A stretch of DNA of 12,045 bases from an archaeon (lineage in GTDB: Archaea; Nanobdellota; Nanobdellia; Woesearchaeales; WJKL01). Where the stretch lies: the NCBI GenBank assembly GCA_020056025.1, contig JAGVIO010000117.1:1-12045 (forward strand), read 5' to 3'. The notes below the pieces were generated by a model. It had not been told where the DNA came from and ran no database searches. It was given only the letters and a program-made list of their open reading frames with translations. The position numbers were made by a program, and so were the translations under genes. Shown here one piece after another: positions 1 to 6,713 of the stretch. Positions within the stretch are counted from its first letter, which is position 1. Each line of letters opens with the position of its first letter.

Positions 1-916
1 CTGTTATAGGATAAACTATTTTTTCCATTGCATTTGCCAAGTCTCTTGCTTCTATGCCTCTGTCTTTGTTATAGAAGATATCTCTGATTACCTGCTGTAA
101 AGGCAGAGGCAAATCTGCGACATCGCTTTCCAAAGGGCGGTCTTCGAATGATTTTCCATTATATGCATAAAATATCAATCTTGCTGCGCTTTCTAAATCT
201 CCTTTGCGCGTTGGATTTCGCTTTCGGCGCTGCTCAGAAGAAGTAAAATCAGGGGTATGTATGTAACGCGCAGGATGATCTTCTATTCTTTGTATTTCTT
301 CTTCAGAGGTTATTGATTCAAGATCGCATAATTTTGCTGTCGATGTTCTTCTGTCAACTATGATGTTTCCTGCATTGTGGTCGATAAAAAGCAAACCGTT
401 GCTGTGAAGGTATTCAGTGCCTTTTGCATAAGCAAGGCATGCAGCATCCACAAATCCTCTCTCTTCCTCTGTTAATCTTCTTTCTTTTATTTCTTCTCTT
501 AGATTCTTAAGGGTAATGCCTTCGAAAATAGGGCTGATGTATCCTTTAGCTTTCCCATTCTCAACAAAAATTCTAAAATAGTCTACCCATTTAGCAATAT
601 CTTCGCCTTTTCCAATATCCAGCTCGTCAGAGACTATCAAAGGAGATAAAAAAATAGGAGATTGAGATAATAATTCTGCTTTATCTGCCAAATTTTCCAA
701 GAAAAAATTGACTGACCTGTAATAAAGGTTTTTGCACTCAACTGCAGAAGCACTTCCTGCTGATTCTCCTGGATAATGCTTGTAAACCTTAAGCGCATAT
801 TTATGCCCTAGTGGATTATATCCTTTATATACAATCCCGAAATACCCTTCGCCAAGCTTCTCTGCAAGCCGAACATTGATATGGATGTCTTCGCTTATCC
901 CAAGCAGTTTATGCAT
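1..916 (-). CDS. Eukaryote-like Ser/Thr protein kinase, C-terminus outside the window
   Basis: This partial gene encodes the first 305 residues and has no stop before base 1. A glycine-rich loop, LGEGYFGIVYKG, occupies residues 21-32, and the ATP-binding lysine is K43 in YALKVYK. The catalytic loop reads FIDHNAGNIIV, which keeps the catalytic aspartate (D179) and metal-binding asparagine (N184) but lacks HRD. The DFG position reads CDLES, keeping D198 but not the glycine. TPDFTSSEQ near 221-229 resembles the APE region, and GDLESAARL near 239 matches the helix F aspartate. It probably phosphorylates proteins or a small molecule in the cytoplasm; the substrate is unknown. The ATG at 916 is chosen because the frame closes at a TAA seven codons upstream. 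It lies downstream of the L15e gene on the same strand but behind a terminator and its own TATA box. It could instead be a small-molecule kinase of the same fold. Confidence 0.85.
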   Translation of the reverse strand, partial: MHKLLGISEDIHINVRLAEKLGEGYFGIVYKGYNPLGHKYALKVYKHYPGESAGSASAVECKNLYYRSVNFFLENLADKAELLSQSPIFLSPLIVSDELDIGKGEDIAKWVDYFRIFVENGKAKGYISPIFEGITLKNLREEIKERRLTEEERGFVDAACLAYAKGTEYLHSNGLLFIDHNAGNIIVDRRTSTAKLCDLESITSEEEIQRIEDHPARYIHTPDFTSSEQRRKRNPTRKGDLESAARLIFYAYNGKSFEDRPLESDVADLPLPLQQVIRDIFYNKDRGIEARDLANAMEKIVYPIT

Positions 917-1004
917 ATTTCTGGTTGACCCTCTTTATCCCTGATTACTTAGTCTATAAGTTCTACCAGAATTCGCCCCTCTAAAATAATTATAGTGAAA
1001 AGGG

Positions 1005-1012
1005 TTTAAATA
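1005..1012 (-). promoter_or_regulatory. TATA box for the kinase gene
   Basis: On the minus strand this reads TATTTAAA, preceded by the purine-rich CGAAAAG, a plausible BRE. Transcription would begin about 25 nt downstream, near 984, giving a leader of roughly 65 nt. A second TATA-like sequence, TATATAAA, lies at 1021-1028 on the same strand. Placement is by sequence resemblance only. Confidence 0.5.
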
Positions 1013-1033
1013 CTTTTCGCTTTATATAGTCGA

Positions 1034-1066
1034 GAAAAATAAAATAAAAAACGGCTTTATTCAGCC
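1034..1066 (-). terminator. Terminator after L15e gene
   Basis: On the minus strand the last bases of the L15e gene form a short GGCT/AGCC stem (1063-1066 pairing with 1053-1056). It is followed by a long T-rich tract at 1034-1050. T-rich tracts are the known core of archaeal termination. It separates L15e from the downstream kinase gene. Confidence 0.55.
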
Positions 1067-1633
1067 ATTGAAGTATCTGTTTCTGCTTGGCCTTATCTTC
1101 TCTGCGCCTTTGCCTTTGTTTCTCAGGCCTCTGCTCTTTCTGGCTGAAGATGTCAAGCCCCTGTATACTCTGCCTGTATGCTGCTTTTCTGCAATCCAAT
1201 TAATGTTAGGGTCTGCTTGTATTGCAGGATGTGATTTGTCAACTAGGATTATTTCGAACCATTTGTTGATTGCATCTTCTGCAACCTGGTATGAGTTTAA
1301 AACTTCACAGTTAGGATATTTATCATTTGCCCTTTCTTCTGCAATCCACTGATAATTTTTTGCAAGGACCATTCTTGTTCCAGAGTGTTTTGATCTTCTT
1401 CCTTTTGGATCATAATCTCTTATGTGGCCTCCTCTGTTAACCCTTTGCCTTACAATCAAATAGCCTTGCTTTGCCTTGTATCCCAAAGAACGAGCTTTGT
1501 CAAGCCTTGTTGGCTTGTCTATCCTTAGAGTTGTTGGCTCTCTTCTCCATTTGATTAATCTCTCGTGGACAATTTCGAGCATATTTGACTTTGGATCTTT
1601 CCAAAGGTTTCGGATGTATTTGTACATTCCCAT
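1061..1633 (-). CDS. rpl15e: Large-subunit ribosomal protein L15e (eL15)
   Basis: This encodes a 190-residue protein of the large ribosomal subunit, a family restricted to archaea and eukaryotes. The N-terminus MGMYKYIRNLW is typical of the family. So are the basic RVNRGGHIRDYDPKGRRSK stretch in the first half and the C-terminal RGLTSSARKSRGLRNKGKG and RPSRNRYF segments, which make extensive rRNA contacts. The length is normal and no motif is missing. The ATG at 1633 is supported by a GGAGG Shine-Dalgarno on the minus strand at 1643-1647, nine bases upstream. The gene stands alone and shares a short divergent promoter region with the YkgJ-like gene. Its mRNA would carry a leader of about 65 nt, unlike its leaderless divergent neighbour. 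Confidence 0.97.
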   Translation of the reverse strand: MGMYKYIRNLWKDPKSNMLEIVHERLIKWRREPTTLRIDKPTRLDKARSLGYKAKQGYLIVRQRVNRGGHIRDYDPKGRRSKHSGTRMVLAKNYQWIAEERANDKYPNCEVLNSYQVAEDAINKWFEIILVDKSHPAIQADPNINWIAEKQHTGRVYRGLTSSARKSRGLRNKGKGAEKIRPSRNRYFNG

Positions 1634-1642
1634 TTTATATAG

Positions 1643-1647
1643 CCTCC
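1643..1647 (-). promoter_or_regulatory. Shine-Dalgarno of L15e gene
   Basis: The minus strand reads GGAGG, nine bases before the ATG at 1633. It fixes the start of L15e and shows that SD-led translation operates in this genome alongside leaderless starts. Confidence 0.75.
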
Positions 1648-1719
1648 ATTGTTTTGTGCTTTTTGAGCTTCAGGAAAGCAAATTCCCACATTGCTCTATT
1701 CTATAGAATTTAGGTAGGG

Positions 1720-1727
1720 TTTATAAA
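1720..1727. promoter_or_regulatory. Palindromic TATA box shared by divergent L15e and ykgJ-like genes
   Basis: TTTATAAA reads the same on both strands and is the only good TATA match between the two divergent genes. On the plus strand its first base lies 30 nt before the ATG at 1750, so transcription would start at or next to that ATG (leaderless). On the minus strand transcription would begin near 1698, giving L15e a leader containing its GGAGG. Dual use is inferred. Confidence 0.55.
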
Positions 1728-1749
1728 GGTTATTGGTTTTTTTCTTTTT

Positions 1750-2157
1750 ATGGAAGCAGAAGAGATTGCAGAAGAAGCAAGGAACGGAATAAGCAGATAT
1801 TGCATTGAAAAATGCCATGCGCTTTGCTGCAGATACGGGGTTCTTGCTTTAAGCAATGAAGAAGTTGATTTGCTTGTTGGCAAAAAGAGAAAAGATCTTG
1901 AGAAAAAAGGATTGATCCATAAGAAGAATGATTGTGTGTTTTTATTAGAGGTTGGAAAGAAAGCCTGCCCTCAGCTGGACAAGAAATTTATGTGCAAAAT
2001 CCATAAGAATCCTTTAAGGCCAAAACTTTGCTGTGATTTTCCGCTTTTTGTCCAAAGGGGATTTGTTGTTGCAGCTGCATCATGCCCTGCTGTTAATGAC
2101 GGGACTTTGGACAAATGGTTTGAGAAGTTCAGGGAGATTGGGTATAAGATTATCTGA
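1750..2157 (+). CDS. YkgJ-family cysteine-cluster protein (zinc/iron-chelating domain)
   Basis: This 135-residue soluble protein carries the YkgJ-type cysteine cluster. CIEKCHALCCR supplies C18, C22, C26 and C27; KACPQLD supplies C73; MCKIHKNPLRPKLCCDFP supplies C82, H85 and C94-C95; and C112 follows. The order C..CC, CP, C.IH...RP..C..FP is the family pattern, thought to bind zinc or an iron-sulfur centre. Its biochemical role is not established. The ATG at 1750 has only a T-rich stretch before it and no Shine-Dalgarno. A TATA box 30 nt upstream fits a leaderless transcript. The next gene starts 53 nt later with its own possible promoter. The family assignment is firm; the function is open. 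Confidence 0.88.
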   Translation: MEAEEIAEEARNGISRYCIEKCHALCCRYGVLALSNEEVDLLVGKKRKDLEKKGLIHKKNDCVFLLEVGKKACPQLDKKFMCKIHKNPLRPKLCCDFPLFVQRGFVVAAASCPAVNDGTLDKWFEKFREIGYKII

Positions 2158-2163
2158 AAGGAA

Positions 2164-2174
2164 AATATTAAAAG
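2164..2174 (+). promoter_or_regulatory. Possible TATA box for the isomerase-kinase operon
   Basis: AATATTAAAAG follows a purine-rich GAAAGGAA run that could act as a BRE. A start about 25 nt downstream, near 2195, would leave a very short leader just containing the GAGGT Shine-Dalgarno at 2200-2204. The match is weaker than the TATA boxes of the leaderless genes. Confidence 0.35.
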
Positions 2175-2210
2175 CAAGTTATGCTTTATGCTGTAAAAAG
2201 AGGTTAAATC

Positions 2211-3167
2211 ATGAATTATGACAAATCAAATATGATTTCTGTTCTTGAGGATTTTCCCAAGCAGCTCAAGGTTGCTGTTGAGCTTGCTGACAAAAGAAAA
2301 GCTGAAGGGAAGTTTTCCAATGTTGTGGTATGCGGAATGGGAGGATCTGGAATCGGAGGAGAATTGGTCAAGCCATTTGTGCATTCTATCCCTGTTTTCA
2401 GCCATCATGATTATGGATTGCCTTCTTTTGTCAATAGGAACAGCCTTGTTTTTATTGTAAGCTACAGCGGAAATACTGAAGAGACCTTGTCTGCATATCA
2501 TGAAGCAAAGAAAAGAAGATGCAAAGTGATTGTGATAACATCAGGGGGAAAGCTGGCAAAGCTTGAGAAAAATTCAATAATTGTGCCAAAAGGACTGCAG
2601 CCAAGGGCTGCTCTTGGATATTTGTTTATTCCAATACTTGTTGTTTTGGCAAACAGCGGAATTATTGCTCTGCAGGACAGGGCTATTGCTGAAGCTATCA
2701 ATGCTATAAATATCGAGTATGACAAAAAAAAGGCTCATGTGCTTGCCAAATTTATCCATAACAGGATTCCTGTGTTTTATGCATCAGGCACTTTTGCTGC
2801 TGTTGCCTACAGGATGAAGACGCAGATAAATGAATGCTCAAAACAGCCTGCATTTTTCCATGTTCTGCCTGAGATGAATCATAATGAGATAAACGGATTC
2901 AAGATGCTTGGCAAAGAGCTTGCTGTTGTGTTTGTAAAAGATGATAAAGATTCAGAACATATTACGAAAAGGATTGAAGCAACAAGAAAACTTATACATA
3001 ACAGAACAAATGTCATTGAGCTTACTGTAAAAGGAAAATCTTTGCTTGCAAGGATGCTGAAGATGATTTATGTAGGTGATCTGGCTGCTTATTATCTTGC
3101 TTTGCTCAATAAGACAGACCCGACTCCTGTGCCTGTGATTGAAAAACTGAAGAAGATACTAAAATGA
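2211..3167 (+). CDS. Bifunctional phosphoglucose/phosphomannose isomerase
   Basis: This 318-residue SIS-domain enzyme would interconvert glucose-6-phosphate or mannose-6-phosphate with fructose-6-phosphate in the cytoplasm. CGMGGSGIGGE at residues 41-51 and SYSGNTEET at 84-92 are the phosphosugar-binding loops. VPKGLQPRAALGY at 125-137 is the archaeal PGI/PMI signature with its arginine. E208 in the NECSKQPAF stretch and H224 in PEMNHNEI match the catalytic Glu and His of the family. T302 in the NKTDPTPV segment is the threonine associated with mannose isomerase activity. Length is normal. A GAGGT Shine-Dalgarno at 2200-2204 supports the ATG at 2211. Its stop overlaps the start of the ROK kinase by four bases, which argues for coupled translation and a shared sugar pathway. 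Confidence 0.93.
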   Translation: MNYDKSNMISVLEDFPKQLKVAVELADKRKAEGKFSNVVVCGMGGSGIGGELVKPFVHSIPVFSHHDYGLPSFVNRNSLVFIVSYSGNTEETLSAYHEAKKRRCKVIVITSGGKLAKLEKNSIIVPKGLQPRAALGYLFIPILVVLANSGIIALQDRAIAEAINAINIEYDKKKAHVLAKFIHNRIPVFYASGTFAAVAYRMKTQINECSKQPAFFHVLPEMNHNEINGFKMLGKELAVVFVKDDKDSEHITKRIEATRKLIHNRTNVIELTVKGKSLLARMLKMIYVGDLAAYYLALLNKTDPTPVPVIEKLKKILK

Positions 3168-3958
3168 AGATTGGAATAGATATAGGCGGAACTTCCATTA
3201 AGGCAGGCATTGTTTCTGGAAATAAGATTATAAAAACTGCAAGAATTAAAACAGGTAAAACAAAAAAAGAAGTTATTGCAAATCTGTTTAAGATTATTAA
3301 AGAGCTAGATAACAAAAAAGTAAAAGCAATAGGCATTGGATGTCCTGGGCCTGCTGATTATCAGAAGGGTGTGATAGGAAATACGCCCAACATTCCTCTA
3401 CAGAATGTGAAGCTTAAGAGGATAATTGAAAATAAGTTTAGGAAGAAGGTTGTCATGGCAAATGATGCTCAGTGCTTTGTTCTCGGAGAATCAGTCAGGT
3501 TAAAAAAGAAAAATGCTGTTGGCCTGACTTTAGGGACAGGAGTTGGCGGTGGAATTGTGATTGACGGCAGACTTTATACTGGAAATGGAAATGCAGGGCA
3601 TTTTGGGCACTGTACAATAAAGTTTGACGGCAACAAAAGTTCTGTAAATCAAGGCAGCATTGAAAGCTATGTTTCTGCAAAGTCTATTGAGAAGAACTAT
3701 CATAAAAAGCCTGAAAATCTTTCGATGAAAGAATGGGCTAAAGTTGGAGAAAATCTAGGGATTGGAATTGCTAATCTGATAAATTCTTTTGACCCGGAAA
3801 TTGTTGTAATTGGAGGAGGGGTTGCTGAATCCTTTAATAAATTCAAGGCAGGGATGCTAAAGGAAGTTAAAAAGAGGGCAATTCGAAACACACCAATAGT
3901 CAAAGGCGCAAAAGATTCTGCAATAATCGGTGCTGCTTCTTTGTACTCAAAGATATAA
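3164..3958 (+). CDS. ROK-family sugar kinase (glucokinase-like)
   Basis: This 264-residue actin/hexokinase-fold protein probably phosphorylates a hexose with ATP. IGIDIGGTSIKAG at residues 3-15 is the phosphate-1 loop. GIGCPGPAD at 57-65, ANDAQC at 99-104 with the catalytic D101, LGTGVGGG at 123-130, and VVIGGGVAES near 214-223 complete the ROK core. Two features are odd. The usual ExGH reads HxGH (H146, G148, H149), and the CxCGxxGCxE zinc site is replaced by SSVNQGSIES at 159-168, so the cysteine ligands are gone. Family members with changed zinc sites exist, so activity is possible, but the exact substrate cannot be read from sequence. The ATGA overlap with the isomerase suggests it feeds hexose-6-phosphate to that enzyme. 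The start has no clear Shine-Dalgarno. Confidence 0.88.
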   Translation: MKIGIDIGGTSIKAGIVSGNKIIKTARIKTGKTKKEVIANLFKIIKELDNKKVKAIGIGCPGPADYQKGVIGNTPNIPLQNVKLKRIIENKFRKKVVMANDAQCFVLGESVRLKKKNAVGLTLGTGVGGGIVIDGRLYTGNGNAGHFGHCTIKFDGNKSSVNQGSIESYVSAKSIEKNYHKKPENLSMKEWAKVGENLGIGIANLINSFDPEIVVIGGGVAESFNKFKAGMLKEVKKRAIRNTPIVKGAKDSAIIGAASLYSKI

Positions 3959-3961
3959 AAA

Positions 3962-3969
3962 TTTTAAAA
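3962..3969 (+). promoter_or_regulatory. TATA box for leaderless rad50
   Basis: TTTTAAAA begins exactly 30 nt before the ATG at 3992, so transcription should begin at or beside the start codon. The bases before the ATG are pyrimidine-rich and contain no Shine-Dalgarno. rad50 is therefore probably transcribed separately from the isomerase-kinase pair. Confidence 0.6.
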
Positions 3970-3991
3970 CACTTGTAACCTATTTGTTTCT

Positions 3992-6052
3992 ATGCAACTA
4001 AAATCGATTAAATTAGAGAATATCAGAAGCTACAAGTTCCAGGAGATTGAGTTTCCTTCTGGCTCACTTCTTTTGTCTGGAGATATAGGCTCTGGAAAAT
4101 CAACTATACTTCTTGCAATTGAGTTTGCGCTTTTCGGAACAAAGAAAGTGATGCTGACAGGAGGTGCTTTGCTGAGGAACGGCTCCAATACAGGCGCTGT
4201 TGAATTGAGGTTTGAGGTTGACGGCAAAGACATAATTGTAAAAAGAGGGCTTAAGAAAAGCAAAGGAGCTGTTGAGCAGACAAACGGCTATCTGATTGTC
4301 GATGAGATGAAGAAGGACCTGACTCCTCAGGAGCTTAAAGCGCAGATACTTTCTATTTTAGGATATCCTTCTGAGCTTGTTGCAAAATCAAAGGAGATGG
4401 TCTACAGATACACAGTCTATACGCCTCAGGAAGAGATGAGGCAGATACTTTTTGAAGAAGAGGAAGAAAGAGTTGATACTCTGCGAAAAGTGTTTGGGAT
4501 TGACAAATACAAAAAGATAAGGGAGAATGCTCTGATTGCTGTGAGAAGCCTTAAGGAGAAGCGTAAGGAGATTGAAGCTGCTATATTTGATCTTGACTAC
4601 AAGAAAAAGCAGAAGGCTGAAAATGAAGAGGAACTTAGGCAGATTGATGAGAAGGTAAAATTGATTTTGCCTAAACTGGAAGAGGCTAAGAAAGCAGTTG
4701 AGCATAAGAAAGAATTTGCTTTTCGGTTTGAGAAGGATATAAATGAATTCCACAAGCTGAAAAGAGAGCTTGAAGTCAAAGAAGCAAACCTGTTCCACAA
4801 AACAGAGCAGATGCAGAGAAACAGCAAGAATATAGATTTGCTTTCCAAACAGATTTCTTCTTTGAAGCAGGAGATTGACGGAAAAGAGACAAAGGATTTC
4901 AAGAAAGAACTGTTTGCAAAGCAGCAGCTGATAATGAATGAAGAGAAGAAATTGAGGGAATTGTCTAACAATATAAGCCAGGTAAAGGCTAAAGTTGAGC
5001 ATTTCCGTGAGCTGAAAAACAAGATTGTGCAGCTTGACCAGTGCCCGACATGCGAGCAGAAAGTTGAGGAGTCGCATAAGAAAAAGATTTCTGAAAGAGA
5101 GGATGTTAAGATTTCTCAGCTTGAGTCTGAGATGAAAGTATTTGGCTCAAAGTATATTGAGGTTGAGAAAGGGATTGAAAGTTTAAGAGAGGATGTTGAA
5201 TCGCTCAGAAAGCTGGACAGCGGGATGATGCTTGTTCTTTTCAAGAAAAGGAATATTGATGAGAAAGAAGCTTTGGTTAAAGAACTTGATGAAACAAATG
5301 AAAGGCTGAAGAAAGAAACTTTTGAACTTAATGCTGAAAAGACAGAGCTTTCAAAGAATCTTTCACTGTATCATGGCATTGAAGAGAAGTACAAAGCTGC
5401 AAGAAATGAGCTTGATGGGTCTGCGCGGGAGGAAAGAAAGATTGAGATTGAGAAAACAAGCTATGAGACAGAAAGAAAAGGAATCTTAAACCTGATTTCT
5501 GTGATAGAAAAGGATATTGTTTTGAAGGAGGCTAAGAAAAAAGGCATTACATATATTTCTGAGATGCAGAACTGGATTGAAAATTCATTTATTAATTTAA
5601 TGACTGTCATGGAAAAGCATGTCATGATGAGTGTATATGCTGAATTCAATGAGATGTTCCAAAAATGGTTCAAGCTGCTTGTTGAGGATGAGACTATAAA
5701 TGTTCGTGTGGATGACAGATTCACTCCTGTGATTGACCAGAATGGCTTTGAGACAGATATCTCTTATTTATCAGGAGGGGAAAAGACAGCTGCTGCACTT
5801 GCTTACAGACTGGCTCTTAATAAAGTTGTGAATGACTTGATGTCTGGCATCAAAACAAAAGATCTGATAATACTTGATGAGCCGACTGATGGGTTTTCTT
5901 CTGAACAACTGGACAGAGTAAGAGATGTTCTTCTTGAGATAGGTACAAAGCAGACAATACTTGTTTCGCATGAGAGCAAGATAGAGAGCTTTGTTGACAA
6001 TGTAATCAAGATTGTGAAGAATGAGCATGTGAGCGAGGTTACGGGGGGATAA
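3992..6052 (+). CDS. rad50: Rad50 double-strand-break repair ATPase
   Basis: This 686-residue SMC-like ATPase would partner Mre11 in processing DNA ends. Walker A GDIGSGKST lies at residues 30-38 and the Q-loop glutamine is Q146 in YTPQEEM. Coiled-coil arms span roughly 180-345 and 360-525, rich in Lys/Glu heptads, on either side of the zinc hook CPTC at 351-354. The C-terminal lobe has the signature YLSGGEKTAAAL at 592-603, Walker B LIILDEPTDG at 625-634 and the H-loop histidine H660 in ILVSHE. It is shorter than well-studied archaeal Rad50 proteins of about 880 residues, the difference being in the arms. No mre11, herA or nurA gene lies beside it here. Its last 21 residues appear chimeric: the segment coding FVDNVIKIVKNEHVSEV is repeated at 8154-8204, where the ending is VSDL rather than TGG. 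Confidence 0.93.
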   Translation: MQLKSIKLENIRSYKFQEIEFPSGSLLLSGDIGSGKSTILLAIEFALFGTKKVMLTGGALLRNGSNTGAVELRFEVDGKDIIVKRGLKKSKGAVEQTNGYLIVDEMKKDLTPQELKAQILSILGYPSELVAKSKEMVYRYTVYTPQEEMRQILFEEEEERVDTLRKVFGIDKYKKIRENALIAVRSLKEKRKEIEAAIFDLDYKKKQKAENEEELRQIDEKVKLILPKLEEAKKAVEHKKEFAFRFEKDINEFHKLKRELEVKEANLFHKTEQMQRNSKNIDLLSKQISSLKQEIDGKETKDFKKELFAKQQLIMNEEKKLRELSNNISQVKAKVEHFRELKNKIVQLDQCPTCEQKVEESHKKKISEREDVKISQLESEMKVFGSKYIEVEKGIESLREDVESLRKLDSGMMLVLFKKRNIDEKEALVKELDETNERLKKETFELNAEKTELSKNLSLYHGIEEKYKAARNELDGSAREERKIEIEKTSYETERKGILNLISVIEKDIVLKEAKKKGITYISEMQNWIENSFINLMTVMEKHVMMSVYAEFNEMFQKWFKLLVEDETINVRVDDRFTPVIDQNGFETDISYLSGGEKTAAALAYRLALNKVVNDLMSGIKTKDLIILDEPTDGFSSEQLDRVRDVLLEIGTKQTILVSHESKIESFVDNVIKIVKNEHVSEVTGG
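5990..6040 (+). repeat. Direct repeat, copy 1, in the 3' end of rad50
   Basis: This 51-bp stretch codes for FVDNVIKIVKNEHVSEV at the end of Rad50 and matches 8154-8204 at 48 of 51 positions. The three mismatches all fall in third codon positions and are silent (GTA/GTG, ATC/ATA, GTG/GTT). It marks the left border of the inserted cassette and may contain the crossover point. Confidence 0.92.
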
Positions 6053-6063
6053 GGACTGTCAGT

Positions 6064-6083
6064 ATGTAAGTATCATTTATAAA
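6064..6083 (+). repeat. Operator-like direct repeat, copy 1, upstream of the TA operon
   Basis: ATGTAAGTA followed two bases later by ATTTATA is repeated at 6101-6120, with 17 of 20 positions identical and a 37-bp step. Each copy ends in a TATA-like element. It is a candidate binding site for the winged-helix protein encoded just downstream. Confidence 0.6.
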
Positions 6084-6100
6084 CAGAATAGATTAGTTAC

Positions 6101-6137
6101 ATGTAAGTAAGATTTATATATAAGTTCTTATACTTAC
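6101..6137 (+). promoter_or_regulatory. Promoter-operator of the AbiE-like operon
   Basis: The second direct-repeat copy (6101-6120) contains the TATA-like TTTATATA at 6113-6120, whose first base is 30 nt before the ATG at 6143, fitting a leaderless start. Inverted arms GTAAGTA (6103-6109) and TACTTAC (6131-6137) flank this TATA box. An inner palindrome, TATAAG-TT-CTTATA, lies at 6119-6132. A perfect 10-bp palindrome, TTACATGTAA, overlaps the left end at 6097-6106. A repressor bound here would cover the TATA box. AbiEi antitoxins are known to repress their own promoters at inverted repeats; autoregulation here is inferred. Confidence 0.6.
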
Positions 6138-6142
6138 AGGGT

Positions 6143-6712
6143 ATGCGAGGAAATAAACGAGAAAGTATTATCAGAGTGATGCTAAACAGCGAAGAGACTC
6201 TGAGCAAGAATGAAATCTCGAAAAGAGCAGAATGCACAAGGCAATGGATTATACTTTTTCTGAAAGAACTTGAAAAGAAAGGGTTTGTAGAAGGCACAAA
6301 AGTTAAAGATAGATACAAGCTGTTAAGATATTGGCTAAGCTTGCATAAAAGGCCTGTTAGGTATAAGGAGTACATGATTAAAGAGCCGTTAAAGCTTCTT
6401 AAGAAAATAAAGTTAGATTACGCGTTAACAACATACCAGGCTGAAAATATCATTCAGCACCACCTTTTTCCATCGAGAATTGACATTTATGCAAAACAGA
6501 AGGATCTGGAAAAATGGCATGAAATCTTGGCAAAGAAAGGGCTTTACGGAAAAGGCAATGTTAGAATCATTTTTGAAGAAGAACATGTTATGTATAATAA
6601 AAGAAAGTTGGGTGGCCTTTTTATAGTATCTTTGCCTCAGCTGATAATTGACCTGCTAATAGAAGGCGGCCCTTGCGAAGAAGCTGCTGAGATGCTTGTG
6701 AAGAGGCTATAG
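6143..6712 (+). CDS. Winged-helix AbiEi-like antitoxin/transcriptional regulator
   Basis: This 189-residue protein has an N-terminal winged helix-turn-helix: RESIIRVMLNSEETLSKNEI leads into a recognition helix around KRAECTRQWIILFLKELEKK and a wing near KGFVEGTKVKDRYKL (about residues 5-65). The C-terminal half starts with DYALTTYQAENIIQHHLFP and continues with RIDIYAKQKDLEKW, then an IVSLPQLIIDLLIEGG helix. This arrangement resembles AbiEi-type antitoxins of type IV toxin-antitoxin systems. It probably binds the GTAAGTA repeats before its own gene and counteracts the nucleotidyltransferase encoded one base after its stop. The start is leaderless, with a TATA box 30 nt upstream. The link to AbiEi rests on domain order, pairing with an AbiEii-like gene and general sequence character. 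A plain winged-helix regulator is the alternative. Confidence 0.72.
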   Translation: MRGNKRESIIRVMLNSEETLSKNEISKRAECTRQWIILFLKELEKKGFVEGTKVKDRYKLLRYWLSLHKRPVRYKEYMIKEPLKLLKKIKLDYALTTYQAENIIQHHLFPSRIDIYAKQKDLEKWHEILAKKGLYGKGNVRIIFEEEHVMYNKRKLGGLFIVSLPQLIIDLLIEGGPCEEAAEMLVKRL

Positions 6713-6713
6713 T

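Noticed and set aside
1068..1706. Plus-strand frames opposite the L15e gene
   Set aside because: L15e is a highly conserved ribosomal protein on the minus strand; the overlapping frames have no recognisable content.
4388..5077. Long minus-strand frames (229 and 141 aa) opposite the middle of rad50
   Set aside because: They lie antisense to the Lys/Glu-rich coiled coil, whose codons read as Phe/Leu/Ser-rich frames on the other strand. The plus-strand Rad50 motifs are unambiguous.
6061..6140. GTAAGTA repeats as a CRISPR array or replication origin
   Set aside because: There are only three short copies with unequal spacing, one inverted, all within 80 bp of a promoter. An operator is the better explanation.
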